Virus record (IMG/VR): IMGVR_UViG_3300042380_000187
Location: 1-41,565 of that record
Origin: a virus
Direction: 5' to 3' (one strand)
Length of the DNA stretch: 41,565 nucleotides
Below the pieces are notes generated by a model. It searched no databases. It worked only from the letters and a program-made list of their open reading frames with translations, and was not told where the DNA came from. Below, piece after piece: positions 17,047 through 25,531 of the stretch (its first letter is position 1; each line of letters opens with the position of its first letter). The position numbers and the translations under genes are program-made.

Positions 17047-20000
17047 ATGCCGCAAGAAGTCTTCATCCCATCCAAGAACAAGACGCTCACTTTTGCGGAC
17101 GACTTTACTGAGCAAGAGATTGGCGAGTACATCGACCAGAACTTCCCGCGCACAGGGGAGGACGTGGCCTATGACCTTAAGAACCGCTTGCTCGACCCAA
17201 GCTGGAACCCGACCTACGACGATTTTGAGAAGCTAAGGAGCTACAATAAGAGCAAGGACATCGACACCGCAGAGGTGGTTGGCAGCATTTTCGATGGGGC
17301 TGTGCAAATGGGAAGGAACCTGCTTGGAGCCATCCCAGCAGTTGCGTCCGATCCAGCTTCAGTCCCTGGTTCGCTGGTGCGTGGATTAGCCAACAATATC
17401 GAGAACTACTCCATGCTGGCACAAGGTGGCACAAGCCCAGGCTCGCCGCTCTTTGAGCTAATGAACGGGGATAGCGCAACGGCATACTCCACTTGGCGCG
17501 ACTCCATCAACGCTGCACGCTCCCTGCACGAGACGAGCAACGCCGCTATTGCCGGAATGCCAGTGAACCCGCAGCAGGTTGCAGCGGCAGAGATTGTCGC
17601 TGACCCAATGAACCTTGTTCCCATGGCGGGAGTCGGAGGCAAAGCCGCAGCTATGGCAGCTAAGGCCGTTGGAGCAGCGGGGAAACTAGCTGAACGCGCA
17701 GGGAAAGCAGCAGTTCGTGTAGCAACGTATCCAGAGCGCATGCTTGCTGGAGCAGCAGAGAAACTCGCCGGAGTGCCTGCAAGCGTGGCAGAGCGTACCG
17801 CACAAGATTTAGCGACTAAAGCAGCGGTTGTGGATGTGGCGACAGGCTTTATTCCAGGGGCTACGGAGATTGCAGCAACCAAGGCAGCAGGGCGCGGAGT
17901 TGCCGCAGCAGGAGAAGCTGTAGCCGCAGCAGCAGGGGAAGCAGTAGGTGGAGCAGGGATGCTCAGTTCCGTTGAGAAAGCTGCGATGAACCCCAACCTC
18001 AGCACTGGGGCGAGAGCAATCCTCAATGTCACCGCAAGGCTTATCCCACGGGACGCTGCGCTTATTGCTTCAGATGCTACCAAAGCTGGGCTTATTGGCG
18101 CAGGGATTGGTGGAGGACTTGGCTACTTGCAGAGCAGGGACGAGAAGGAAATCGGGCAGGCTATCGGTGGAGGACTCGCAGCAGGAACCATTATTGGTGG
18201 CGGCCTCAAGCTGTACGATGTCGCAAGCGGCAAGGTGGCAAAGGAGCGTGTGTTCAACGATGCAGCTAGGAACATTGAGAAAGCACAAGCTGCCGGTGAG
18301 ACTCCTGCCGACATTGGATTCCGTGCAGACCTGTACGACCGTCTTGGCAAGATGGATCGCAAAGGGGAGGCTCTTGGCACGTTCCTCGCAATGGACGACC
18401 TCATTTCCCAGCGGGGAGGCAAGGTCAAGGTGGTGGATGGCGATATCGTCAAAGGCCCAGGGGGAGAGACGGGCTGGAACGCTTACTTCGATCCCAAGGA
18501 CAAGACCATCTACATCAACTCCAAGAGCGCAGATGCCACAACGCTCCCGCACGAAGCTGTCCACTCGTTTGTAGCCGACAGGCTTGCAGATGACATCACT
18601 GCACGCATTTTCACCCGTGACGCTGACGGCAGGTTGCAGCAGACGGTGCCAGGAGGGGAGATTGCCAAGCTCATCGAAGGGTATCTCAAGGATGCGGACA
18701 ACGTGGACTTGGGCGATGGCACAACTGAAGGGCAACGCTTGCGCGAGAGACTTGATGCTGCATTTGACCCAGCAACTCCAACTTCGGAGCAGGTCAGCAG
18801 ACTGCGGGACATCACGCATGAAATCACTGCTCGCTATGCCGAGGACTGGGTGAAGAAAAAAGGCCCACGGGACTTCTTGCCTGGAACTATCCCAACCATT
18901 TGGGGCGAAGCTATCAGTGCAGTTCGAGGGAAGCTGGATCAGACCTTTGGACGCAATACGGGCAATCCGATTCTAGACCCTGTCCTCAAGCGCATCTTTG
19001 ACCCCAAAGAAACCGGAGTGCCTGAGCGCACATCAATCCCTCTCGACCCGCGAGCGTTGTCCTACGATTGGTCGGACAAGAAGGGGATGTTCATGACTCG
19101 CTACACGGCGAAGAGCGAAGCTAGGGGCGAGCAGCACTGGCGCGAAGTCACGAAGGTTGTGGAGCCTATCCTAAAGGCAGCAGGCGGAGAGACACCAGAA
19201 AGCGACAAATACTCCAAGAACAACATCTCACTTCGCAACGTCGGAGAGGATGTCATCAACTCGCTGACCACTCGCAACATCGAGACAGACCTGCGCTCTT
19301 CAGCACCTATCATGGGGGTCAAGGAAGCCGAGATGACCAACACGCTCATTCGGGCGATGAAGACTGGGGAGCTTGTGGATTTGCGGGATTACATGGCATT
19401 CCTCAACGAAGGGAAAGCCGAGTCTGGCGTAGCGCGGCAAGGCACTCCGCAGGATAAGCGAGTTGCTGTTATCGACGTCTTCTGGAGCAAGGACAACGGG
19501 GTGCAGGCACTCACGCTGGATATCGCATCAGCCATGTCTCGCCTAGCAAAAGCGGTGAAAGCCAAAGGAGATGCCTCTGGGTTCACTTCGGTTGCGGAAG
19601 CGCAATCAGCATTGAGCCAGTACCTGCGCCATGTTGCAGACTCCGAGACGAACTTCGATGCAGCCAAGAAAGGCTGGGAAATCGAGATTGGCGGACGTCC
19701 AATGGGCAAGACAGCGCACAAGACGCTGCACGAGGCTCTAGGTGTGCCTGACATTGGCAAGAGCGGACTGCCTCCATTCCGACCGGACATTGCTATTGGC
19801 CGAGAAGGCATCAACCGCATCAGCGGGATTGAGTTTGTGCTCCCACGCCGAGTGACAGGGCAAGCTGTGCAAACGGGGGTTATCACGCCGATTAGCAACA
19901 AGGGAGTGGACGCTGTTCAGCGGAGGTTCCAGCCCAACCGCACGGCAGTCGAAAATCTGCCAAATGGCATGGTGGCACAAGACGCTGATGGTGCTCGCAT

Positions 20001-21762
20001 CGTCAAGACGGACACATCGGGCTATCGCCTGTTCGACCCGCTAGGTGAGCGCATCGGCGTGTTCAGCACGCTGGAGAAAGCAGCAGAGGCAGCTACAGCA
20101 CAGGCTGGAAAAGATTTAGCAACCGTAAAGGAGATTCAATATGCCATTCAAGAGCAACGCGCAAAGGAAGTATCTGTACGCCAACGAGCCCAAGATCGCG
20201 AAGCGGTTCGCCAAGGAAACGCCCAAGGGCAAGAAGCTGCCGGAGCACGTTTCCAGCCGACAAAAGAAGAAATCCAAATAGCCAACAGAACTGCACGGAC
20301 AGCAGGTGCAGTGGGAGGGAAGGCTATCACTCCGCGATATGTTGCCGACACGATTCGTCCAGGTCAGTCGGTGTTAAACTTCGGCGCAGGCAAGCCGGAA
20401 ACGCAAGGGCCATTAGCTGGCAAGTACAAGCACTCAGAAACCATTCGGGAGTCTGGAGGAATTGTCAGTGAATACGACTTCGGAGACAACGCAACTGGCT
20501 CACTGGGAAGGCAGCACGATGTCACCATGGCGTCGAATGTTCTTAATGTGCAGCAGTCAGATGCAATGCTTCGCTCGACGCTCAAGCAAATCAAAGACGC
20601 TACAAAAGACGGTGGAAGAATAGTTTTCAACTATCCATCAAATCCTCGTAAGTGGCTAATTGACGGAAAGGAAGCATCGCCAACACAAGTTGCTAGAGTC
20701 ATTTCTGAAGAGTATGGTGTTCAGCCAAGAATCGTAGGTGGCACTTCATCCGCTCCGCTTTGGGAGGTTAGCGTTGAATCAGGCGTTCGCTTCCAGCCTA
20801 AACGGAAGAAGGATACGCTTCCCAAAACCCCATTTGCCATGGGGCAGCAGATTGAAGCTGGCATCCGTGCAGCCAAGAAAGCTGACGTAGCGCAAGTCCG
20901 CGAGCGCATCACACGAGAAGGCACTGGCACTTCCGCTGAACGTCTGGCCGCGCAAGAAGCAATGGCGCAAGAAGCTGCGCTCTTTGCCAAGCCAAAGAAG
21001 GTGGCATTGTCCGACGAGCAGATTGCGGCTATCCGCGATGCAGGCATTGCTGAGACGTATGTGAGAGCACTCCTCAACTTTGAGGACGCATACACCAAGC
21101 TCACTGGGGAAGAGCCTGTCGGCAAAGCATATCGCAACGAAGCGATGAAGATGACTTCGCGCCAAAAGGACGCAATCCTCAGACTGGCTCTGTCCTCCGA
21201 CTTGCCACAAGCAAAGCTGGCAATGGAAGTCGCTCGTGAAGCAGCAGGCCCAGCAATGCGGACGGCAATCGAGAGGATGTTTGAAGCGCAACAACGCGCA
21301 GCAGAGCGTCCACCAACAAAGCAGGAAGCTGGTGTTGAGGATGTTCGCCGCTCATTGCAGACGGTTCTTCCGCAAGACTTTGGAGTGCCATCCATGCGCG
21401 AGCTTCAAGGACTCCGCAGGGGCGTTCGTGAAGCAACTGAAGGAGCATTACAGGACGTGCGTGCAAGAGGCGAAGCAGAAGCCACACAAATCGCAGCAGA
21501 ACGCGAAGCAAAGCTAGCACAAGTCGAGGAATCAGCCACAGAGGCGGCAGCAGCACTGAGTGAGGAAATGGCGCAACGGTTCAAGAAGATTGAGGCAGAG
21601 ATTGCTAAGGCAGAAGAAGTTGTGACAGCAGAGCAAGAGCCGATTCGTAAAGACCGCATCATCCTCAAGCTCAACGGAAAATATCGACTCTACGGAGCAA
21701 CTGCTGGACTCATCGGGGTGTTTCGGAATAGAGAAGACGCCATAAAGAAAGCCAAAAAATGA
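17047..21762 (+). CDS. Giant internal virion (ejection) protein with HExxH and methyltransferase-like domains
   Basis: This 1571-residue protein is the largest in the genome and sits where podoviruses encode gp16-like ejection proteins. The N-terminus (EVFIPSKNKTLTFADDFTEQEI) leads to Ala-rich helices and an apolar Gly-rich segment near residues 350-390 that could cross a membrane. A zinc-peptidase-like motif, HEAVH at 502-506, follows a strand pair (GWNAYFDPKDKTIYIN). Around 1100-1260 a methyltransferase-like domain appears, with VLNFGAGKP as the SAM loop, DVTMASNVLNV, and DGGRIVFNYPSN. Two YRL(F/Y)...IGVF motifs (about 992 and 1545) and three RFQP linkers (about 960, 1068, 1248) separate domains. 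The C-terminus is a long coiled coil. The layout recalls polyvalent phage proteins delivered with DNA. Confidence 0.8.
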   Translation: MPQEVFIPSKNKTLTFADDFTEQEIGEYIDQNFPRTGEDVAYDLKNRLLDPSWNPTYDDFEKLRSYNKSKDIDTAEVVGSIFDGAVQMGRNLLGAIPAVASDPASVPGSLVRGLANNIENYSMLAQGGTSPGSPLFELMNGDSATAYSTWRDSINAARSLHETSNAAIAGMPVNPQQVAAAEIVADPMNLVPMAGVGGKAAAMAAKAVGAAGKLAERAGKAAVRVATYPERMLAGAAEKLAGVPASVAERTAQDLATKAAVVDVATGFIPGATEIAATKAAGRGVAAAGEAVAAAAGEAVGGAGMLSSVEKAAMNPNLSTGARAILNVTARLIPRDAALIASDATKAGLIGAGIGGGLGYLQSRDEKEIGQAIGGGLAAGTIIGGGLKLYDVASGKVAKERVFNDAARNIEKAQAAGETPADIGFRADLYDRLGKMDRKGEALGTFLAMDDLISQRGGKVKVVDGDIVKGPGGETGWNAYFDPKDKTIYINSKSADATTLPHEAVHSFVADRLADDITARIFTRDADGRLQQTVPGGEIAKLIEGYLKDADNVDLGDGTTEGQRLRERLDAAFDPATPTSEQVSRLRDITHEITARYAEDWVKKKGPRDFLPGTIPTIWGEAISAVRGKLDQTFGRNTGNPILDPVLKRIFDPKETGVPERTSIPLDPRALSYDWSDKKGMFMTRYTAKSEARGEQHWREVTKVVEPILKAAGGETPESDKYSKNNISLRNVGEDVINSLTTRNIETDLRSSAPIMGVKEAEMTNTLIRAMKTGELVDLRDYMAFLNEGKAESGVARQGTPQDKRVAVIDVFWSKDNGVQALTLDIASAMSRLAKAVKAKGDASGFTSVAEAQSALSQYLRHVADSETNFDAAKKGWEIEIGGRPMGKTAHKTLHEALGVPDIGKSGLPPFRPDIAIGREGINRISGIEFVLPRRVTGQAVQTGVITPISNKGVDAVQRRFQPNRTAVENLPNGMVAQDADGARIVKTDTSGYRLFDPLGERIGVFSTLEKAAEAATAQAGKDLATVKEIQYAIQEQRAKEVSVRQRAQDREAVRQGNAQGQEAAGARFQPTKEEIQIANRTARTAGAVGGKAITPRYVADTIRPGQSVLNFGAGKPETQGPLAGKYKHSETIRESGGIVSEYDFGDNATGSLGRQHDVTMASNVLNVQQSDAMLRSTLKQIKDATKDGGRIVFNYPSNPRKWLIDGKEASPTQVARVISEEYGVQPRIVGGTSSAPLWEVSVESGVRFQPKRKKDTLPKTPFAMGQQIEAGIRAAKKADVAQVRERITREGTGTSAERLAAQEAMAQEAALFAKPKKVALSDEQIAAIRDAGIAETYVRALLNFEDAYTKLTGEEPVGKAYRNEAMKMTSRQKDAILRLALSSDLPQAKLAMEVAREAAGPAMRTAIERMFEAQQRAAERPPTKQEAGVEDVRRSLQTVLPQDFGVPSMRELQGLRRGVREATEGALQDVRARGEAEATQIAAEREAKLAQVEESATEAAAALSEEMAQRFKKIEAEIAKAEEVVTAEQEPIRKDRIILKLNGKYRLYGATAGLIGVFRNREDAIKKAKK

Positions 21763-21908
21763 AAAAAGAAATCTCATTTAAGCACATCAAGTCCATCGAC
21801 CAGACCGACAAGCGTTCTGCCAAAGTTCTGCACCAAGAGCTAGGCACGCAGAAAGGCTCAAAGCCCAACACGGCACATACTTACAGGGATTCAAAAAAAT
21901 CCTGTTGA
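21759..21908 (+). CDS. Short basic peptide after the giant virion gene
   Basis: This 49-residue frame (MKKEISFKHIKSIDQTDKR start, ending RDSKKSC) begins on the ATGA overlap with the giant gene and is rich in Lys, Ser and His. The overlap favours translation, but the peptide has no recognised family and could be fortuitous. Confidence 0.4.
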   Translation: MKKEISFKHIKSIDQTDKRSAKVLHQELGTQKGSKPNTAHTYRDSKKSC

Positions 21909-22000
21909 CCGCTTGCGTGAACACTGGCAGTTGTTGAGTATCTGCCGCACGAAGCGGTGGATGCTCGCCAAGGGCAACTTGGCATGACAGGAATATACAT
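21909..22000 (+). promoter_or_regulatory. Short spacer before replication genes, candidate promoter
   Basis: This 92-base gap separates virion genes from replication genes. It opens within a TTGACC hexamer (21905-21910) and contains the small inverted repeat GGCAG...CTGCC, and ends in AATATACAT directly before the ATG of the SSB-like gene. A promoter here would make sense between modules, but no convincing -10 element is placed at the normal distance. Confidence 0.25.
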
Positions 22001-22666
22001 ATGCGATTAGTAGAACTCAGTGACGTTGCTGGCCTCTCCGACGGAGAGATTGTTCCAGCGGTAAAGGCAGTGGTGAAGGCAGTGTTTCCACCACGCACAG
22101 GGCAAGGCAAGCATGGCGAATGGCGTGTTCAGAACGCTATCCTCACACAGAACGGCACAGAAGTGCGTGCATCTTTCTGGGGAATCGACGTGAGCGATTT
22201 GAAGGGCAAGGAAGTGTGCTTGCAGTCGCAGGCAGGCAAGCGTGGCTTGGAAGGTATCAAAGTAAAACTCAATGATCAGAAGGGCGAAAACGAACTTAGC
22301 ATCACCGACAAAGTCCGGTTCGATGGGCCAAACGCAGGGACTGCTCCCTCTAGCTCCAAGACTTCAGCGTCAGCTTCGCCCCAGCCGATTGTCGCCACCG
22401 ACGTGGATGGTGTACGGAAGAGGGCAATGCAGTTGGCGAACCTCTATCTTGTGGCACATCGCGCTGCTAAGTGGGTTAAGGATGAGAACCCCGAAGTGGA
22501 TCTCCCTGCTGCTACCGCTACTCTATTTATCGCTCTCAACAAGGGCAGCCTAGAGAACGCGATGCCAACACATCCGCTTGACCAAGCTCCAGCCAAGGCA
22601 GCTCCGGCCAAGAAAGAGCCTCTGTTTGCGGAGGAAGACTTAACCGAGGATGACGTGAAGTGGTAA
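22001..22666 (+). CDS. Single-stranded DNA-binding protein-like
   Basis: This 221-residue protein has an N-terminal strand-rich region (about 25-105) with GEWRVQNAILTQNGTEVRASFWG and the pattern of an OB fold, then a Ser/Ala/Pro linker, a helical part (RKRAMQLANLYLVAHRAAKWV) and an acidic tail ending EEDLTEDDVKW. Acidic tails with a terminal aromatic residue are used by SSB and T7 gp2.5 to contact partners. It heads the replication/recombination cluster and ends in overlap with the RuvC-like gene. The helical domain is not part of classical SSB, so the identity is probable and not proven. Confidence 0.6.
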   Translation: MRLVELSDVAGLSDGEIVPAVKAVVKAVFPPRTGQGKHGEWRVQNAILTQNGTEVRASFWGIDVSDLKGKEVCLQSQAGKRGLEGIKVKLNDQKGENELSITDKVRFDGPNAGTAPSSSKTSASASPQPIVATDVDGVRKRAMQLANLYLVAHRAAKWVKDENPEVDLPAATATLFIALNKGSLENAMPTHPLDQAPAKAAPAKKEPLFAEEDLTEDDVKW

Positions 22667-23136
22667 ACTTCGCTGCCATTGATCCTGGGGTGAAGGGCGG
22701 AATCGCCACCTGCATTGAGGGCAAAGTCAGTGCGTGGAGCATGCCATCCTCTCCCGTTGAACTAGCAGAGCAACTTCGCCAGCTTTCATTGTCTGGGGTT
22801 TATGTCGAAGATGTTCCTAAGTTCACAGGGAAAAACATCCCAGGTTCAATGGTGGCAGTCTTATTCCAGTCCGTGGGCGTAGTGCTAGGGGTTTGCGCTG
22901 CGCTCAACCTGCCCGTCATTATGGTAAAGCCCAAGGAGTGGCAAAAGGCGTGCGGCGTGGGTGGACGAGACGGACTGACCTACAGCAAGTGGAAGCAGAA
23001 GCTGCGTGACGTTGCGCGGATGCGCTTCCCTGAAGTCAAGGTGACGCTAGAAACAGCCGATGCCCTGCTAATGGCATCCTCATACATACATGCAAATACA
23101 CATACAAACGAAGGACGGCCACAGCATCACGATTAA
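22660..23136 (+). CDS. RuvC-like Holliday junction resolvase
   Basis: This 158-residue protein has the RNase-H-fold resolvase pattern: AAIDPGVKGG with Asp8, VYVEDVP with Glu50, a KPKEWQK block and ETADALLMA with the C-terminal acidic pair near residue 130. It would cut branched DNA before packaging and in recombination. The start is a GTG that overlaps the end of the SSB-like gene, and no ATG is available before the catalytic Asp. The last 20 residues overlap the next gene and are not conserved-looking. Confidence 0.8.
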   Translation: MVNFAAIDPGVKGGIATCIEGKVSAWSMPSSPVELAEQLRQLSLSGVYVEDVPKFTGKNIPGSMVAVLFQSVGVVLGVCAALNLPVIMVKPKEWQKACGVGGRDGLTYSKWKQKLRDVARMRFPEVKVTLETADALLMASSYIHANTHTNEGRPQHHD

Positions 23137-23542
23137 GTTCGATGCTGAAGGAATCTCAATCGACAAGGAAAGCTTGGTTGAGGAAGATCGAGAGGTAATC
23201 GCTGAGACGCACCCAGAGCTTATCGAGGCTCCAGAGAAGCCAGACGAGCTTCCTGCGAGGCCGGACGACACATGGCCATGGTATTTCCCTAGCCGAGACA
23301 GAGCATGGTACAGGCTCAAGGAACAAGACTATCGGGATTTCACACGCTCGTATGGTCGGGAGTTGGTTGAGAAGGAGTTGAAGGTCATCCTCATGTGGAG
23401 CAACGCGAACTTTTCAAAAAGGAAGTCGCTGCGTGGCATGATGCGGTTTATCAACTCGTGGCTCTCACGGGCCTATGCACAAGCTCCAACTGCCAAACCG
23501 TCCCTCACGAATGCGCCACAAAGCACAGCAACAAGCTGGTGA
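23090..23542 (+). CDS. Putative primosomal / helicase-loading protein
   Basis: This 150-residue protein starts MQIHIQTKDGHSITIKFDAEG, has an acidic/Pro linker, and ends with YGRELVEKELKVILMWSNANFSKRKSLRGMMRFINSWLSRA. The last segment, K-x-x-RGM-x-RFINSWLSRA, is the typical C-terminal helix block of phage replication-initiator and DnaT/DnaD-like primosomal proteins. It directly precedes the DnaB-like gene and overlaps it by 68 bases, which supports a role in helicase loading. The exact family is not certain. Confidence 0.55.
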   Translation: MQIHIQTKDGHSITIKFDAEGISIDKESLVEEDREVIAETHPELIEAPEKPDELPARPDDTWPWYFPSRDRAWYRLKEQDYRDFTRSYGRELVEKELKVILMWSNANFSKRKSLRGMMRFINSWLSRAYAQAPTAKPSLTNAPQSTATSW

Positions 23543-24212
23543 TTCTGTCACCTTGACCGTCCCGTCCTGCGATGAAGCAGAGCGTGGTCTAGCCTCGATT
23601 GCGCTGAACCACCCGAACGAGTTCCTACACGCTTCCATGGAGGCTAGGCTCAGTCCATCGGACTTCAGTAACCCATTGTGCAAGATGGTTATTGAGGTGG
23701 TGCTTGAGCAGACCACACGCAATGCCTCGTGCGATTTGCGTATAGTTTACGAAAAGCTACGCGAAAAGAATCCTGCGATTCAGCTCCATGAAGTCTCCGA
23801 CCTGTACCACTTGTGCGGAGTTGTGCAGGCGATGCCGGAGTTCATCAACCTGGTGCGTGGCGCGAGCAAACGCAGAGCTTTGATGATGCTGGCTTACCAA
23901 GCCGTTCAAGACGCTCAGACAAACGAGCAGCCCACTTCGGACTTGATCGCTGCGCTCTCCATGAAAGTGGATGCGCTCATGCGGGAGACAGTGCCGCCAA
24001 AAGCGATGGACACGAAGAGCCTGCTTGTTGATGCAGCCAAGCGATACCAAGAGGGGGATGACTCTAGCATGCGTATCTCCACTGGCTTTAAGAAATTGGA
24101 CGACATGTGCCCTATTCGGTACGGTGACTATGTGGTCATCGGCGGGGAAACCAAGAGCGGCAAGACGATGCTTGCGCTCAACATCATAAGCAACTTACTG
24201 AACAAACAATGA
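23475..24212 (+). CDS. Split DnaB-like replicative helicase, N-terminal half
   Basis: This 245-residue protein carries the N-terminal helical domain of DnaB (CDEAERGLASIALNHPNEFL through MKVDALMR), the linker, the start of the RecA-like domain (STGFKKLDDMCPIRYGDYVVIGG) and the complete Walker A motif GETKSGKT at residues 224-231. It stops 14 residues later, at LLNKQ, where DnaB normally continues into the SLEM strand. That continuation is encoded separately at 25485-26099. The stop overlaps the next start by ATGA, so translation appears coupled. Alone it cannot hydrolyse ATP because Walker B and the arginine finger are missing. Confidence 0.85.
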   Translation: MHKLQLPNRPSRMRHKAQQQAGDSVTLTVPSCDEAERGLASIALNHPNEFLHASMEARLSPSDFSNPLCKMVIEVVLEQTTRNASCDLRIVYEKLREKNPAIQLHEVSDLYHLCGVVQAMPEFINLVRGASKRRALMMLAYQAVQDAQTNEQPTSDLIAALSMKVDALMRETVPPKAMDTKSLLVDAAKRYQEGDDSSMRISTGFKKLDDMCPIRYGDYVVIGGETKSGKTMLALNIISNLLNKQ

Positions 24213-24517
24213 AAGTAGTGAATTACATGGCGCATGAGGTAGACGCATGCGGGAACAAGTATCCTCCATCGGGGCATGTTGCTCGTGTGGCGACAACGCT
24301 CCGAAAAGTCGGGGACATCGACGGAATTCCGTTGATGGTGTGCGATTCTGGCGCAGTGCAGAACTGTCCGCCCAAGAAGGATGGCGTTGTTTACATCGTG
24401 TCGCAATACGTCCGCCAAGCGTTGCCAGAGCGCAGCGATCTAATCTCTCCAGCGAAACTGCACCGAGATAACAACGGAAAGGTTGTTGGCTGTGGGGCAT
24501 TTGAAAAGAACCCATGA
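24209..24517 (+). CDS. Conserved small phage protein inside split helicase
   Basis: This 102-residue protein (MKVVNYMAHEVDACGNKYPPSGHVAR) contains VYIVSQYVRQALPERSDLISPAKL and GKVVGCGAF. I recognise the layout, with N-terminal N-x-x-xH, a SGHVARV block, YIVS-x-x-V-x-QA and a final GK-x-xGC-x-x-F, from a widespread family of small phage proteins of unknown function. It begins on the stop of the helicase N-half and ends on the start of the nuclease gene, so it belongs to the inserted segment. Confidence 0.7.
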   Translation: MKVVNYMAHEVDACGNKYPPSGHVARVATTLRKVGDIDGIPLMVCDSGAVQNCPPKKDGVVYIVSQYVRQALPERSDLISPAKLHRDNNGKVVGCGAFEKNP

Positions 24518-25296
24518 TAACGAAGATACATACAGATATGGAAGCCCTGGACTACAGGGCTGCACACGGCCTGAGCAAGCACGAGTTCGACGCATTCTGT
24601 TTTGCGCCAGTTCTCTATAAGCATCGGCACGAGCACAAGAAAACGAGCAAAGCCATGGAGATGGGGACGGTCATCCACTCTCTGGTATTGGAGAACCGAG
24701 TCGAATACGCAGTTCTCCCTGCGGACACGGACAGGCGCACCAAGGCTGGCAAGGAGGCGTACCAGGCTTTCTGCGAGGACAACACTGGCAAGTACATCAT
24801 CACCGCCGAAGAAGAGCGCATGGTGCTTGGGGTGCAAGCCGCTGCAACGCCAATGCTGGACGAAATCACTGAAGGCTGTAAGCGCAAGGTGGCTGAGGCA
24901 TCCATGTTCTGGGAGCGTGGAGGAGTCCAATGCAAGGGAAGGCCCGACCTCATCGTGCAGCAGGGAGGCAGGTTCATCTTGGTTGACCTCAAAACCACCT
25001 CCGGCATTGCAGCGTTCGACCGCAACTTCTTCTCGCTCAAGTATCACTGGCAAGCTGCATGGTACATGTACGGGCTGCACAAGACGCTGAATGTGCCGCT
25101 GGATGAAGTGGAGTTCTACTTTGCTGTTGTTGACACAGAAGAGCCTCACTTGGCGCAGGTTGTGATTCCGGCTACCCCGCTTATCCAAGAAGCGCAGGAC
25201 TCGATAGATGCTGAACTGGAACGCTTTGCTGGCTGCGTCAAAACCGACACATGGCCTGGGCTTCCCAAACGGAGGATTATCCATGGCCGCGACTAA
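24514..25296 (+). CDS. RecE/Exo VIII-like PD-(D/E)XK nuclease inside split helicase
   Basis: This 260-residue protein has the ordered active-site pattern of phage RecE-type and RecB/Cas4-fold nucleases: MGTVIHSLVLE with His55, GRPDLI with Asp145, LVDLKTT with Asp158 and Lys160, and HWQAAWYMYG with Gln180. These enzymes resect double-stranded DNA for recombination together with a single-strand-binding or annealing protein; the SSB-like gene lies about 2 kb upstream. The first ATG overlaps the upstream stop. A second in-frame ATG at 24538 sits one base after an ACATACAGA element, so the start may be there, giving 252 residues. Its position within the helicase gene is highly unusual. Confidence 0.82.
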   Translation: MITKIHTDMEALDYRAAHGLSKHEFDAFCFAPVLYKHRHEHKKTSKAMEMGTVIHSLVLENRVEYAVLPADTDRRTKAGKEAYQAFCEDNTGKYIITAEEERMVLGVQAAATPMLDEITEGCKRKVAEASMFWERGGVQCKGRPDLIVQQGGRFILVDLKTTSGIAAFDRNFFSLKYHWQAAWYMYGLHKTLNVPLDEVEFYFAVVDTEEPHLAQVVIPATPLIQEAQDSIDAELERFAGCVKTDTWPGLPKRRIIHGRD

Positions 25297-25531
25297 CTGG
25301 ACGGTCATTCGCATCAGCACGGTGGTCAAAAAGCTCAAGCTGCCTAGGCCAAAGATTGTGCGGACAGTCTTGTTCACAGGCACTTACGATGCGTGCGAAG
25401 ATTTTTTGAAAGAATTCAAAAAAGACCTAAAGCCCGTGGACAAATCCACCGATGACATAAAGGTAGACTTCACCATCACCAAGAATGGACGCAACACAAC
25501 CAGCGCAAGGCCAGGTAACGGGCAAAGGTAA
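25283..25531 (+). CDS. Unknown small protein inside split helicase
   Basis: This 82-residue, basic protein (MAATNWTVIRISTVVKKLKLPRPKIVRTV) has strand-rich N-terminal half, a helix (YDACEDFLKEFKKDLK) and a tail overlapping the helicase C-half in another frame. GGAGG seven bases before the ATG is one of the best Shine-Dalgarno sites in the region and decides this start over the upstream ATG at 25208. It overlaps the nuclease by 14 bases and the helicase C-half by 47 bases. No family is recognised. Confidence 0.6.
   Translation: MAATNWTVIRISTVVKKLKLPRPKIVRTVLFTGTYDACEDFLKEFKKDLKPVDKSTDDIKVDFTITKNGRNTTSARPGNGQR

Noticed and set aside
24391-25383. Long antisense open frame of 330 codons opposite the nuclease
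   Set aside because: It mirrors the codon pattern of a well-supported + strand enzyme, has no recognisable domain or ribosome site, and every other gene is on the + strand.
24150-25530. Intein splitting the helicase
   Set aside because: The N-half ends 14 residues after Walker A with an ordinary stop, and no intein blocks (N-terminal Cys/Ser, HN end) are present at either junction; the insert codes three separate proteins in different frames.
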